DNA of 64,000 bases from Peteryoungia rhizophila (GCF_004912145.1 NZ_STGT01000004.1:310001-374000), one strand, 5' to 3'. Positions 1 to 8,778 are shown, counted from the first letter of the stretch. Translations and numbers: made by a program. The notes: generated by a model not told the origin, from the letters alone.

Positions 1-94
1 GCGAATTCAACATTCCGAATATACGGGGATGCCTCTCCACGCGCGGAATTTCGCGCACGTCGAGCTTGAGAGTTTGATCTTCAACAACAGTCAT
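1..94 (-). CDS. DUF2249 domain protein, N-terminal part (cut by window edge)
   Basis: An ATG on the minus strand at 94 opens a frame that runs off the left edge. The 31 residues visible include LDVREIPRVERHPRIF, which matches the start of the DUF2249 family (small proteins often found beside denitrification genes and hemerythrin-like proteins). It is divergent from hemN, with about 190 bp between the start codons that hold FNR/NnrR-type boxes, so co-regulation is likely. The function of DUF2249 is unsettled and only the first third or so of the domain can be seen here. Confidence 0.65.
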   Translation of the reverse strand, partial: MTVVEDQTLKLDVREIPRVERHPRIFGMLNS

Positions 95-182
95 TCGCTG
101 GCTTTCTTCAATGCAGGTTTGCGGGGTCGCATGCAGCTTAGGCTGCACCACAGGATACTGAAGTACCGGTGCACGGGCTTCG

Positions 183-235
183 TTGTGCTGTGACAAGCAA
201 AACCTCGAAAGCCTATCCTCTTTGCCTTTCGACAA
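183..235. promoter_or_regulatory. Two FNR/NnrR-type boxes upstream of hemN
   Basis: Two 14-bp TTG-N8-CAA sites lie in the hemN/DUF2249 divergent promoter: TTGTGCTGTGACAA at 183-196 and TTGCCTTTCGACAA at 222-235. Neither has full inner symmetry. The second is centred about 59 bp before the hemN ATG, which would put a -41.5-type start about 18 bp before the ATG. The first could serve the divergent gene. The boxes are seen; regulator binding is inferred from the CRP/FNR family. Confidence 0.5.
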
Positions 236-287
236 CGAAGTCCTTCGGCGAGCGGCTATCGTTGCGGCATGAAACCGGAGCGATATC

Positions 288-1640
288 ATGAACGCAGAGA
301 TTATCCGCCGTTACGGCGAAAGCCGCTTGCCCCGTTACACGAGCTATCCGACCGCCCCCCGCTTCTCGCCCAGTATCGGAGCCGGCACCTATCGTGACTG
401 GCTGGCCACCGTGCCGAAAAGCGATCCGGTGTCACTTTATCTTCACGTGCCCTTCTGTCGATCCTTGTGCTGGTATTGCGGCTGCCACACCACGATCACC
501 CAGAAAGATGCGCCAATCCTCGACTATCTGACCGTTTTGAAACAGGAAATCAGACTGGTGGCGAAAGCCATCGGGCAGCGACAGGATGTCAGCGACATTC
601 ACTTCGGCGGCGGCACGCCCACCATCATGACGCCAGAGGAATTCCTCGACCTCACTGCGACGCTCGCCGCAGCTTTTGGCATTGGCGGAGCGACCGAATT
701 TGCGGTGGAAATAGATCCGAGAACACTGACCGTAGAAATGTCAGAGGCACTGGGCGAGGCGGGGATAACTCGGGCCAGCCTTGGCGTTCAGAGTTTCGAT
801 CCCAAGGTGCAGAAAGCAATCAATCGCATCCAGTCAGCAGATCAGACGGAAACAGCCCTTTCGAACCTGCGCAAGGCCGGAGCCAGAAGTGTCAACTTCG
901 ACCTGATCTATGGTTTGCCGCATCAGAATGTCGACTCTGCAATTGAAACTGCCCGTGTGGCCTCGGCCATGCGCCCTGAACGCTTCGCCGTCTTCGGTTA
1001 CGCCCATGTCCCGGCCTTCAAGAAGCATCAACGCCTGATCGACACGGCAGCGCTCGGCGACGCCCATGAACGACATGCGCAGGCGGAAGCCATCGCCACA
1101 ACCCTGTGCGAAGCCGGGTATCGACGGATCGGTCTCGACCATTTTGCGCTTCCTGAGGATCAGCTTTCGATCGCCGCCGATCGCCAGGCGCTGCACCGCA
1201 ACTTCCAGGGATATACGACCGACACCGCATCAACGCTGATCGGGTTCGGCTCCTCGGCGATCGGACGCCTTGCCGAAGGCTACGCGCAAAACGATGTCGC
1301 CATTGGCCGCTATGCAAGTCTCATCTCATCCGGTGAACTGGCCACGTCGAAAGGCTATCGCTTGACCCAAGAAGACCGCGTCCGCGCCTGGATCATCGAA
1401 CGGCTGATGTGCAACTTCCAGGTGGATTTTTCAGCCATGCCGGATGGCTTTGAGCTTCCGGACGAGAGCTTCGGAAAAGCCAATCTGCCGCTCAAGACCT
1501 TGTTAGAGGAAGGTATCGTCAGCTGGCGTGGCGATATGCTCAGCGTCGACACAAAGCACAGGTTCCTCGTTCGAACGGTGGCGTCGTGCTTTGATGCCTA
1601 TCTCGGCGAAACGGGCAGAACACACGCCACGGCGGCCTGA
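288..1640 (+). CDS. hemN: Oxygen-independent coproporphyrinogen III oxidase
   Basis: Radical SAM enzyme of 450 residues that converts coproporphyrinogen III to protoporphyrinogen IX without O2, supplying haem for nitrite, NO and cbb3 respiration. The 4Fe-4S motif is CxxxCxxC-G-C (C57, C61, C64, then C66) inside HVPFCRSLCWYCGC, followed by the glycine-rich SAM motif FGGGTP near residue 107. The length and N-terminal RYTSYPTAP are typical of genuine HemN rather than the shorter HemW relatives. The ATG at 288 follows GGAGCGATATC. It converges on norD, from which a bidirectional hairpin separates it. Two FNR-type boxes upstream suggest anaerobic induction. Confidence 0.95.
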   Translation: MNAEIIRRYGESRLPRYTSYPTAPRFSPSIGAGTYRDWLATVPKSDPVSLYLHVPFCRSLCWYCGCHTTITQKDAPILDYLTVLKQEIRLVAKAIGQRQDVSDIHFGGGTPTIMTPEEFLDLTATLAAAFGIGGATEFAVEIDPRTLTVEMSEALGEAGITRASLGVQSFDPKVQKAINRIQSADQTETALSNLRKAGARSVNFDLIYGLPHQNVDSAIETARVASAMRPERFAVFGYAHVPAFKKHQRLIDTAALGDAHERHAQAEAIATTLCEAGYRRIGLDHFALPEDQLSIAADRQALHRNFQGYTTDTASTLIGFGSSAIGRLAEGYAQNDVAIGRYASLISSGELATSKGYRLTQEDRVRAWIIERLMCNFQVDFSAMPDGFELPDESFGKANLPLKTLLEEGIVSWRGDMLSVDTKHRFLVRTVASCFDAYLGETGRTHATAA

Positions 1641-1660
1641 GAAAAAGAGACGAGAATGAG

Positions 1661-1692
1661 AAAGCCCGGCCCGATCGCTCGGTCCGGGCTTT
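1661..1692. terminator. Bidirectional terminator between hemN and norD
   Basis: Inverted repeat AAAGCCCGG / CCGGGCTTT with a 14-nt loop lies 20 bp after the hemN stop and just after the norD stop. Because the stem ends are A/T tracts on both sides it could end both convergent transcripts. Confidence 0.75.
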
Positions 1693-1711
1693 CCCTTTGC
1701 GCGATCGCGGA

Positions 1712-3610
1712 TCAGCGAACGAGCGCGCGGTAGATCTGCGGCAGTGCGGCCGGCAGGCGCCGGATATCGGGCACGACGGCGTAGCCGTGATGACCAAAGA
1801 CGGCGGGTACGTAAGTCTTGGCATCCTGATCGACGGTGACACCGAAAACGTGAATGCCGAAGCGACGGGCCTCGGTGACTGCCCGTCGGGTATCTTCAAG
1901 CGCGAAACGCCCTTCATAGTGATCCACGTCATTCGGTTTTCCGTCGGTCAGAACAAGCAGCAGGTGCTTTCTGTTGGGGCGCTCTGCAAGCTTGGCCGTT
2001 GCGTGACGGATTGCTGCCCCCATGCGGGTATAATAACCGGGTTTAAGGGCTGCGATGCGCTGGCGCACCAGCACGCTCATCGGCTCATCAAAGCCCTTGA
2101 TCGTCTCAACGCGAACCCAGTCCCTCCGTCTCGACGTGAAGCTCAGGATGGAATGCATATCGCCGCAGGCGGCCAATCCCTCGGCCAACACCAGAAGAGC
2201 CTCCTTCTCGACATCGAGCACCCGGCGGTCGTTGAACCAGGCGTCGGTTGATAGAGAAACGTCTACCAGGAGCGTGACAGCAAGATCATGTGCCTGCGGG
2301 CGGCTCGACAGATGGATGCGGTCCGAGCATTCGCCACTTGCGGCAAGCTCCGTGCGGCTGCGCACGACGGCATCCAGGTCGAGATCGGCACCGTCAACCT
2401 GTGCACGCAGCACCTCATGGCGCGGACGCATTGCCTCGAACTGGCGCCGCACGCGGCGGATTAGCGCCTTCATCTCCTCCGATGGGATTTGGCTGGATTC
2501 TTCGCTCGGGCCAGGACCTGCCACTACACGGCAATGATCCTTTAGATAGACGCCACGGCGATAGTCCCATTCTGGATAGGTGAGATCGGCTTCGAGTGCA
2601 GAATGGATCAACGCCTCCGGTGGTAGGTCGAGGTCGAACCGAAATTTCGCGGCAGGCCGGCCCTTTCGTTCCCCAAGCACCATCTCATCGAGTTCGTCAG
2701 CGGCCGACGCATCGTGATCGTCGCTGTCGTCTGCGGGACGGTCGACATTGACCATCTCGGCCATCGCGAGGATCTTCTCGAAGCGATTGAGGATGAAGGG
2801 GCTGCGTTCACCCTTGGCGGCGGAATCCTTCTCGCGGATCGCCACATGGCGTCCAGCGGCTTGTGCATCCTCCTGACTAAAGCCGACCGGTTGATCCTTT
2901 TCCTGGCAACCAGTCCATTCCTCCCTGATGACCGCCTGCGGCCAGAGGGGCACCGGCAACATCGGCAGGTAGCCGGGGGGCGTTTTGGCAGGGAAGTCTG
3001 TTTCCACGGAAAGCGGCGCGAGGCCGCCACCTTGGCGCAGGAGGTCAATCACCCGGTCTTCGAGAACGCCCTCGACCCGCGGCAGCGAGCCGCGCCGACG
3101 TTCCGACAGGAGAGCAAGGCATAGCCGGCGATAGCGATCGACAAGACCGGGGAACGCGGCGAGAACCTCTTCCTGGAGTTTGGAGGCGGCCTCCAGCATG
3201 GCAAGATCAGCTTTCAGCGGATCAGTTTCGGTTATCGATTCAAGCGGCATCACGGCCATGGCAGCGACGAGCCATAAATAGAGGTCGCGATTGAGCGCCG
3301 GCTCCGGCATCAGGTCGAGCACCGGGGGCAACATCACGCTCGCCTCGTCGCGTGCCGGATGGACGAGCTTCTCCTCGCCCAGGCCTAAGCGCTGGCGCAG
3401 CTTCAGACGATGCTGCGAGGTTCGGCCTCGCGCCGGGACCAGTTGCACCGTCCTCTCGCCGCCGAAGCCGCGAAAGCAGACGGAGAGTACCGGCAGCATC
3501 TCGTCCAGCGTGATCGCCGCTTCGGGGTAACGTGGCCAGGTGCGGGTGTCGCCAGCCAGCCGGTGCCAGGCACGGCCGACCGTTTCCTCAAGCTCCAGAA
3601 AGTCCAGCAT
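1712..3610 (-). CDS. norD: NO reductase activation protein NorD (vWA domain)
   Basis: NorD, 632 residues, the last gene of norCBQD. It acts with the AAA+ ATPase NorQ in the cytoplasm to mature or activate the NorCB complex, probably by helping insert the non-haem iron. The C-terminal about 190 residues form a von Willebrand A domain with the MIDAS motif D-V-S-L-S near residue 445 and LVLTDGKPND later; the N-terminal half is the poorly conserved NorD helical region. It starts 11 bp after the norQ stop. The pairing of MoxR-type and vWA-type proteins is a general metal-cofactor insertion arrangement. Confidence 0.95.
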   Translation of the reverse strand: MLDFLELEETVGRAWHRLAGDTRTWPRYPEAAITLDEMLPVLSVCFRGFGGERTVQLVPARGRTSQHRLKLRQRLGLGEEKLVHPARDEASVMLPPVLDLMPEPALNRDLYLWLVAAMAVMPLESITETDPLKADLAMLEAASKLQEEVLAAFPGLVDRYRRLCLALLSERRRGSLPRVEGVLEDRVIDLLRQGGGLAPLSVETDFPAKTPPGYLPMLPVPLWPQAVIREEWTGCQEKDQPVGFSQEDAQAAGRHVAIREKDSAAKGERSPFILNRFEKILAMAEMVNVDRPADDSDDHDASAADELDEMVLGERKGRPAAKFRFDLDLPPEALIHSALEADLTYPEWDYRRGVYLKDHCRVVAGPGPSEESSQIPSEEMKALIRRVRRQFEAMRPRHEVLRAQVDGADLDLDAVVRSRTELAASGECSDRIHLSSRPQAHDLAVTLLVDVSLSTDAWFNDRRVLDVEKEALLVLAEGLAACGDMHSILSFTSRRRDWVRVETIKGFDEPMSVLVRQRIAALKPGYYTRMGAAIRHATAKLAERPNRKHLLLVLTDGKPNDVDHYEGRFALEDTRRAVTEARRFGIHVFGVTVDQDAKTYVPAVFGHHGYAVVPDIRRLPAALPQIYRALVR

Positions 3611-3621
3611 GTCACTGCTCC

Positions 3622-4425
3622 CTAGCGGATGACCGCTTGCGAGAGTTCAAGAAGTGCCGCCCGCACATCCGGCTCGTCAGTCAGCGGCTCGATCATGGCG
3701 GCACGAACGGCGTCGCTTGGAGAAAGACCGGCATCGATGAGGCTGGCACAATAGACGAGCAGCCGCGTCGAGACGCCTTCTTCCAGGTCATGGCCCTTCA
3801 GCGCGCGCAGCCGCCTGGCGAGCTCAACGAGAGGCTCGACCGCAACAGCCGGCAATCCGCTTTCCGACGAGACAACTTCAATCTCCCTCGCTTTTGGCAG
3901 GAAGTCGAACTCGATGGCGACAAATCGTTGACGGGTTGACGGCTTCAATGCCTTGAGCAGGCTCTGATAGCCGGGATTGTAGGAGACAACCAGCATGAAG
4001 GCCGGCGGCGCTTCGAGCTCTTCGCCTGTGCGTTCCAAGGGCAGAATGCGCCGGTCATCGGTCAGAGGATGGAGCACGACGGCGACATCCTTGCGTGCCT
4101 CGACTACTTCGTCGAGATAGCAGACGCCGCCGTCCCGAACAGCACGGGTGAGCGGCCCATCGACCCAGACCGTTTCGCCGCCTTTCAAGAGGAAACGACC
4201 CGTGAGATCGGCAGCCGCCAGATCGTCGTGGCAGGAGACGGTGGTCAGCGGTAAGCCAAGCTTCTGGGCCATATGGCTGACAAAACGGGTCTTACCGCAG
4301 CCTGTCGGTCCTTTGAGGAGAAGCGGCAACTGCCGCGTCCAGGCTGTCTCGAAGAGCGTGCATTCGTTGCCGGCTGGAGAATAGGCCGGAATATCCGGCT
4401 GAATGTTGCGGGCGATAATGTTCAT
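3622..4425 (-). CDS. norQ: AAA+ ATPase NorQ
   Basis: MoxR-family AAA+ ATPase of 267 residues, the partner of NorD in NorCB maturation. Walker A is GPTGCGKT at 39-46, Walker B VCYLDE at 101-106, and the arginine-finger region follows within NPGYQSLLKALKPSTRQRF. The length is normal for NorQ/CbbQ proteins. It lies between norB (62-bp gap) and norD (11-bp gap) on the same strand, the canonical order. CbbQ is the closest alternative, but there are no Rubisco genes here. Confidence 0.95.
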   Translation of the reverse strand: MNIIARNIQPDIPAYSPAGNECTLFETAWTRQLPLLLKGPTGCGKTRFVSHMAQKLGLPLTTVSCHDDLAAADLTGRFLLKGGETVWVDGPLTRAVRDGGVCYLDEVVEARKDVAVVLHPLTDDRRILPLERTGEELEAPPAFMLVVSYNPGYQSLLKALKPSTRQRFVAIEFDFLPKAREIEVVSSESGLPAVAVEPLVELARRLRALKGHDLEEGVSTRLLVYCASLIDAGLSPSDAVRAAMIEPLTDEPDVRAALLELSQAVIR

Positions 4426-4486
4426 GGTACTGATCCTTCAAAACTGGGGAGCGCCCCGCCGCTTTTGCAACAGCGGGGCCGCTGTT

Positions 4487-5833
4487 TCACTCGGCAGGCT
4501 CGACATAGCTGCCGAAGGCGGGCTCTTTTTCCTTGCCCGGCATCAACACGGCCCAGACGAACATCAGGGCGGAGACCAGCACGACGGCACCGGAACCGAG
4601 GCGCACCCAGTAGAACAGGGCCAATTGGTCCTGGACAGCCATGTAGCTTTCGCCCAGCACGCGCTGCAGATGCACCTGCAGGACACCGGCAAAGGTAAGC
4701 GCAAAGGTCATGACCGACATGGCCGTGCACATCATCCAGAAGCTCGCGATAGACAGCCATTGGTTATAGGGCTGGCGGCCGCGCATTTCCGGAATGGCAT
4801 AGGCCATGATCGCAAGGTTGAGCATCACATAGGCGCCGAAGAAAGCGAGGTGCCCGTGGGCTGCCGTCACTTGCGTGCCATGGGTGTAGTAATTCACCGA
4901 TGACAGCGTATGCAGGAAGCCCCAGACGCCGGCACCAAAGAAGGCCATGACCGAGCAGCCGATCGACCACAGCAGTGCTGCCTTGTTCGGATGCTTGCGG
5001 CCGGCCTTCCAGGTCATCACGAAGGTGAATATGACCATGGTGAAGAACGGTGCCACTTCGAGCGTCGAGAACAGCGAGCCGATCCACTGCCAGTAGCCCG
5101 GCGCGCCGATCCAGTAATAGTGGTGGCCCGTGCCGAGAATGCCCGAAAAGAGCGCCAGGCCGATGATGACATATAGCCACTTCTCGACCACTTCGCGGTC
5201 GATGCCGTTGAGCTTGATCATCAAGAAGGCGAGCACCGAGGCCATGATCAGCTCCCAGACGCCTTCGACCCAGAGGTGGACGACATACCACCAGTACATC
5301 TTGTCGAGTGCCAGGTTCGTTGGGTTGTAGAAGGCAAAGAGGAAGAAGATCGCGACACCCCAAAGACCGAAGATCAGGATGTTGGTGACGACAGTCTTGC
5401 GGCCCTTCAGCGATGTCATGGTGACATTGAACAGAAGCATCAATGCGACAATGACGATGCCGATCTTGATGATGAAGGGTTGCTCGAGAAATTCGCGGCC
5501 TTCATGGATGCCGAAGAGGTATCCGACGACGGCTGCGGCTGCGGCGATCAGAAAGATCCAGAACTGCACGATGGCAAGCTTTGGGCTGTAAAGCTCCGTC
5601 TCCGCCTCTTCCGGCAGCAGATAATAGGTCGCGCCCATGAAGCCCATTAGCAACCAGACGATCAGGGCGTTGGTGTGGATCATGCGCACGATGTTGAACG
5701 GCAGGAGCTCGGAGAGCGTATTGGGCAGGACGTAGATCGTGCCCGCGACGACCCCGAACAGGACCTGGGCAACGAAGAGGCCAAGCGCGCCGTAGAAATA
5801 CAGCATCGCGACCTTCTGGCTTTGATATTTCAT
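4487..5833 (-). CDS. norB: Nitric oxide reductase large subunit (cNOR)
   Basis: Catalytic membrane subunit of the cytochrome c-dependent NO reductase, reducing 2 NO to N2O in the inner membrane. The 448 residues form about 12 transmembrane helices. Haem and FeB ligands are visible: H53 (MIHTNALIVW), H186 with E190 and E194 (HLWVEGVWE), H237-H238 (GTGHHYYWIG), and H326 and H328 (AAHGHLAFFG). The short form without a fused quinol-oxidase-type N-terminal extension shows it is cNOR, not qNOR, in agreement with the preceding norC. The start follows a GGAGACAAT ribosome site. Confidence 0.97.
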   Translation of the reverse strand: MKYQSQKVAMLYFYGALGLFVAQVLFGVVAGTIYVLPNTLSELLPFNIVRMIHTNALIVWLLMGFMGATYYLLPEEAETELYSPKLAIVQFWIFLIAAAAAVVGYLFGIHEGREFLEQPFIIKIGIVIVALMLLFNVTMTSLKGRKTVVTNILIFGLWGVAIFFLFAFYNPTNLALDKMYWWYVVHLWVEGVWELIMASVLAFLMIKLNGIDREVVEKWLYVIIGLALFSGILGTGHHYYWIGAPGYWQWIGSLFSTLEVAPFFTMVIFTFVMTWKAGRKHPNKAALLWSIGCSVMAFFGAGVWGFLHTLSSVNYYTHGTQVTAAHGHLAFFGAYVMLNLAIMAYAIPEMRGRQPYNQWLSIASFWMMCTAMSVMTFALTFAGVLQVHLQRVLGESYMAVQDQLALFYWVRLGSGAVVLVSALMFVWAVLMPGKEKEPAFGSYVEPAE

Positions 5834-5860
5834 TTATTGTCTCCTTGGGTCACGAAGGAC

Positions 5861-6313
5861 TTAGCCCGCCTCGTTTGGCGGCCAGTTCTGCGTCTTGATC
5901 TTGCTGGTCCATTCGAGGAAGTCGGCGAGATCGTTGATCTCTTCGTCGGTCAGGTTGAATTGCGGCATCTGGCGACGGCCCTCGACACCAGAGGGCTGTG
6001 CAGCCATCCAGGAACGAAGCGTCTCGCGTGCACCGTCGCGATCGTCCTGGCCACCCCAGCGCGTCCAGACATTGCCGAGTTCGGGCGCGAAATAGGCGCC
6101 TTCACCCAGGATCGAGTGGCAGTTGATACAGGAGTGCTTTTCCCAGATATGCTTGCCGCGCGCGACGCTGTCAGACAGTGTCGTTTCGTCGGTCGATACC
6201 GTGCGGATGTAGTAATGGCTGTGGGCGGTGAGCCCCACGAAGATCGCAAAAAAGAAAATGGAGCCGCCATAAAAGACGTTGCGCGCTCCGGTCTTGGTCA
6301 GGCGCTCTGCCAT
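5861..6313 (-). CDS. norC: Nitric oxide reductase cytochrome c subunit
   Basis: Membrane-anchored monohaem cytochrome c of 150 residues that passes electrons from cytochrome c or a cupredoxin to NorB. One N-terminal membrane helix (about residues 13-31) precedes the periplasmic domain. The haem motif is CINCH at 62-66 and the likely distal ligand is M116 in RRQMPQFN. It is the first gene of norCBQD; its ATG is 127 bp from a strong TTGCGCTTTGGCAA box that lies between norF and norC, so this operon probably has its own promoter in addition to read-through from norEF. Confidence 0.96.
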   Translation of the reverse strand: MAERLTKTGARNVFYGGSIFFFAIFVGLTAHSHYYIRTVSTDETTLSDSVARGKHIWEKHSCINCHSILGEGAYFAPELGNVWTRWGGQDDRDGARETLRSWMAAQPSGVEGRRQMPQFNLTDEEINDLADFLEWTSKIKTQNWPPNEAG

Positions 6314-6439
6314 GCCCTTGTCCTTCCGTCTGCCGGGCTAAAAAAGGCCCGACCTGGTTTCCCCGCCTCGAAGGCTCTGGCGATCCCCTCGCCGGCTCTG
6401 CGGGATGTTCTTTTCATAGAGAGTGAGCGGAGTTGTTCT

Positions 6440-6453
6440 TTGCGCTTTGGCAA
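6440..6453. promoter_or_regulatory. FNR/NnrR-type box upstream of norC
   Basis: TTGCGCTTTGGCAA lies in the norF-norC gap. The outer TTG/CAA are perfect and the next pair is half matched (CG / GG). It resembles the perfect boxes before nirK and ric in this window. Binding by NnrR, DnrR or FixK is inferred. Confidence 0.65.
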
Positions 6454-6469
6454 GCAACGGCGCGAATGT

Positions 6470-6757
6470 TCATCCCAACAGAAGGACCACCAGCGACCGA
6501 GACAGTGCGGCGATCAGAATGATGCTTAACCAGCAGATGAGCGCGATCCGCATTGGGTGATGCCCGCCCCTGAGTTCGAGGAAGTCTAGAACCACAAGCC
6601 GTCCCTTTGCAAAGGCAATCCCAAGAACTGCGGCAATCGGTACGATCGTTGGACCTGCGAGCGCCGCAACAATTGCGCCGCCAATCGCGAAGGTCATCAG
6701 CATGGCGAGCACACCCACCAATTCCTCGTGCTGTCTGCGGGTCATGGGAAGCCTCAC
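6470..6757 (-). CDS. norF: NorF, small membrane protein of NO reductase cluster
   Basis: 95-residue membrane protein with three hydrophobic stretches; it carries the conserved charged pair region GRLVVLDFLELRGGHHPMR that marks the NorF/cytochrome oxidase subunit IV-like family. Its ATG overlaps the norE stop by 4 bp (ATGA), so translation is probably coupled. NorE and NorF are accessory proteins that raise NO reductase activity in Paracoccus and Rhodobacter. Identification rests on position after norE, size and the conserved central motif. Confidence 0.85.
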   Translation of the reverse strand: MRLPMTRRQHEELVGVLAMLMTFAIGGAIVAALAGPTIVPIAAVLGIAFAKGRLVVLDFLELRGGHHPMRIALICWLSIILIAALSRSLVVLLLG

Positions 6758-7299
6758 GCGAGATAGAGAATGGGAAAGATGACCAACCAGACGAGGTCGA
6801 TCACGTGCCAGAGTGTGGCGATCAGAATCAGGTTCTCCCGTGCCGGGCGCCAGGCGACGAGAAGAAGCGCAATGGCGCCGAAGAAGACATGCAGGAGATG
6901 AAAGCCGGTAATGATGAAATAGAGCTCGAAGAAGGTATCGAGCGTCGCATCGTGGGCGTAGCGAACCTCACCCCAATATTCGAAGAGCTTGACCGCTACG
7001 AAGCAGAAGCCAAGCAGGGCAGCAATGGTTAACGGCCGTTTCACCGTCTGAAGTGCAAGCCGATTTCGCATCGCCACGGCGACGAAGTAGCCGCTGACCA
7101 GCAGGATAAGCGTGTTCGCGCCGGCGATCCCCGGCCTTAAATGCAGACGCGCCAGTTCGAAGGCTTGGGCATCGAAGGTCGAGACGACGAGGAAGCCAAA
7201 GATCAGGATGCCAAAAGCGATCAGCTCGCTCCACACCAGGATCCAGAGCAGCAGGTGGTCGTCCTTTGCCTCGTCCTGGAGGCTCGTTTGCATGGCCAT
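6754..7299 (-). CDS. norE: NorE, cytochrome oxidase subunit III-like protein
   Basis: About 181 residues with five membrane helices, related to haem-copper oxidase subunit III (VWSELIAFGILIFGF near the start, FHLLHVFFGAIALLLVAW near the end). The start chosen is the ATG at 7299, 8 bp after GGGAG; a GTG at 7305 and an ATG at 7293 are alternatives. It heads a norE-norF unit and is divergent from the gene at 7424, sharing a central FNR/NnrR box. NorE is accessory to, not part of, purified NorCB in most species. Confidence 0.9.
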   Translation of the reverse strand: MAMQTSLQDEAKDDHLLLWILVWSELIAFGILIFGFLVVSTFDAQAFELARLHLRPGIAGANTLILLVSGYFVAVAMRNRLALQTVKRPLTIAALLGFCFVAVKLFEYWGEVRYAHDATLDTFFELYFIITGFHLLHVFFGAIALLLVAWRPARENLILIATLWHVIDLVWLVIFPILYLA

Positions 7300-7353
7300 G
7301 GTCACATCTCCCGTTGGTCGGGATCGTTTCTAGAGAAAAATCCGAAGCGCTCT

Positions 7354-7367
7354 TTGTGGGAGCGCAA
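7354..7367. promoter_or_regulatory. FNR/NnrR-type box in norE / small-gene divergent promoter
   Basis: TTGTGGGAGCGCAA sits almost midway between the divergent starts. A -41.5 placement gives start points near 7319 (leftward, 20 bp before norE) and 7402 (rightward, just before an AGAAGGG ribosome site), so a single site could serve both directions. Confidence 0.65.
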
Positions 7368-7423
7368 AGAAGACTGACGAAAGACAAGGCAGAGTACGTC
7401 CACAACAGAAGGGAATGACTGAA

Positions 7424-7579
7424 ATGACGGATGCACAGATCGGCCTTGTCGTTGCGACACCTGTCATCATGGGCTTTGCCCTGATGCTGAAGCGCATGGG
7501 CGTACTCCAGGGCGGAGGCACGCTTGCCGCCGTCCTCGCTTCGCTTGCCATCGGCGTCGTCCTGTTTCTCGGCCAGTAA
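7424..7579 (+). CDS. Small hydrophobic protein at head of hemerythrin-nnrU unit
   Basis: A 51-residue protein of two hydrophobic stretches (about residues 5-20 and 31-48) joined by a short basic turn, LKRMG. The ATG at 7424 lies 10 bp after AGAAGGG; an in-frame ATG at 7415 would add three residues but sits too near that site. The stop overlaps the ribosome site of the next gene, so the three genes 7424-8746 form one unit. In Rhodobacter sphaeroides a small membrane gene nnrT precedes nnrU; this may be its counterpart, but I cannot confirm similarity. Otherwise unrecognised. Confidence 0.6.
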   Translation: MTDAQIGLVVATPVIMGFALMLKRMGVLQGGGTLAAVLASLAIGVVLFLGQ

Positions 7580-7589
7580 GGAGAAAACG

Positions 7590-8066
7590 ATGGAAACGAC
7601 CGGATCAAGCCTGACGGCCAGCGAGGTCAGGGCGCTTGAGGACAAGCACCGCGATCTTCTCATTCTCTGCTTGAAACTGGAGGAATTGGCCGCCGACTTC
7701 GACACAGGTGAGATCCCACGCGGTATCCAAAAGGTGGCCAAGCACATCGAACCGCTGGTTGCCGCTGCCCACACTCTGGAAGAGCAAAAGTTCTACCCCG
7801 ACCTTGAGCTGCATGCCGGCTCCTGCTTCGGCTCTCTTCTTCTCGATCAGGTCAAGTCCGAACACCGCGTCGACCGCCGCGCGGCCCGTGAGCTATCCCT
7901 CACTTTGGCCGCCGTTGCGCGCAAACGATGCAGGCTGAGCCTTCAAACGGTAGCTCATATGGTTCGCGGTTTTCAGGAGGCTGTCCGGCGCCATATCACC
8001 GCGGAGCAGATGTTGCTGCAGCAGCTCTTAAGCGTTGAGCCAGAGATGCAGGTGCTACCGACATGA
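7590..8066 (+). CDS. Hemerythrin HHE-domain protein
   Basis: 158-residue, all-helical protein with a hemerythrin-like pattern of iron-ligand candidates: EDKHRD, HTLEEQKFYP, SEHRVDRR and RRHITAEQMLL. Such proteins bind a di-iron centre that handles O2 or NO; the exact role here is unknown. The ATG at 7590 follows AAGGAGAA. Its stop overlaps the nnrU start by 4 bp. The place, in an operon opposite norE and with the same FNR/NnrR box, points to NO or O2 sensing, storage or protection during denitrification. Confidence 0.8.
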   Translation: METTGSSLTASEVRALEDKHRDLLILCLKLEELAADFDTGEIPRGIQKVAKHIEPLVAAAHTLEEQKFYPDLELHAGSCFGSLLLDQVKSEHRVDRRAARELSLTLAAVARKRCRLSLQTVAHMVRGFQEAVRRHITAEQMLLQQLLSVEPEMQVLPT

Positions 8067-8746
8067 GCCAGGTCATTCTAGCGCTTGCGGCATTTCTGTT
8101 GCTGCATTCGGTGCCGGCCATACCAGCCATTCGGGGAAGGCTGACCGCAGCACTTGGATTGCGTTTCTATCTCCTGGCCTATTCGGCAACGTCTGTGGCA
8201 CTCCTGATATGGGTCCTGCATGCCGCCTGGAACACCGATTATGTCGAGATCTGGCAGCCAGATTCCCGGGGCGCCCTCGCCAATCTCGTGTTATCGCCAA
8301 TCGGGCTCTTTCTCGTCACGGCAGGCCTCATCAGCCCCAATTCCGCATCTGTCAGCTTTATGGCAGGCGATACACCTGGAGCGATTACGACCGTTACACG
8401 CCATCCGGTTTTGTGGGGTTTTCTCCTCTGGTGTCTTGGACATTTGGCAGCAAACGGTGACATCAGATCGCTCCTCGTCTTTGGTGGCCTTGGGCTCTTC
8501 TCCGTGGCCGGGATCATCACAACGGAAAAACGCGCGCGACGCAGGATGGGAGATAGCTGGTCGCCAATCGGGAGATCAACGTCCATATTCCCCTTGATCG
8601 CCCTGTTCTCAGGACGCGCCAAGCTGCGTCTGGATGGACATCTGATAGCCGGGCTCGCCGTGACGCTGCTTGTCACACTCTGGCTGCTCGCGGGAGGCCA
8701 TGCCGCCCTGTTTGGCGCAGACCCGATCCTCGCGCTCGACATCTGA
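8063..8746 (+). CDS. nnrU: NnrU family membrane protein
   Basis: 227-residue polytopic membrane protein of the NnrU family (related to plant Z-ISO and to methyltransferase-like membrane proteins such as MddA). The diagnostic segment TRHPVLWGFLLW followed by CLGHLAANGD is near residues 112-133. NnrU was found in Rhodobacter as a gene needed for normal expression or function of nitrite and NO reductases; its biochemical role is unknown, though a haem-dependent function is suggested for its plant relative. Start codon overlaps the upstream stop. Confidence 0.85.
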   Translation: MSQVILALAAFLLLHSVPAIPAIRGRLTAALGLRFYLLAYSATSVALLIWVLHAAWNTDYVEIWQPDSRGALANLVLSPIGLFLVTAGLISPNSASVSFMAGDTPGAITTVTRHPVLWGFLLWCLGHLAANGDIRSLLVFGGLGLFSVAGIITTEKRARRRMGDSWSPIGRSTSIFPLIALFSGRAKLRLDGHLIAGLAVTLLVTLWLLAGGHAALFGADPILALDI

Positions 8747-8778
8747 GAACGATTCGAGCCGGCAATTCCACTCATTCC

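Noticed and set aside
5675..6529. 284-codon frame opposite norC and the norB start
   Set aside because: Crosses two well-established genes and the norC promoter.
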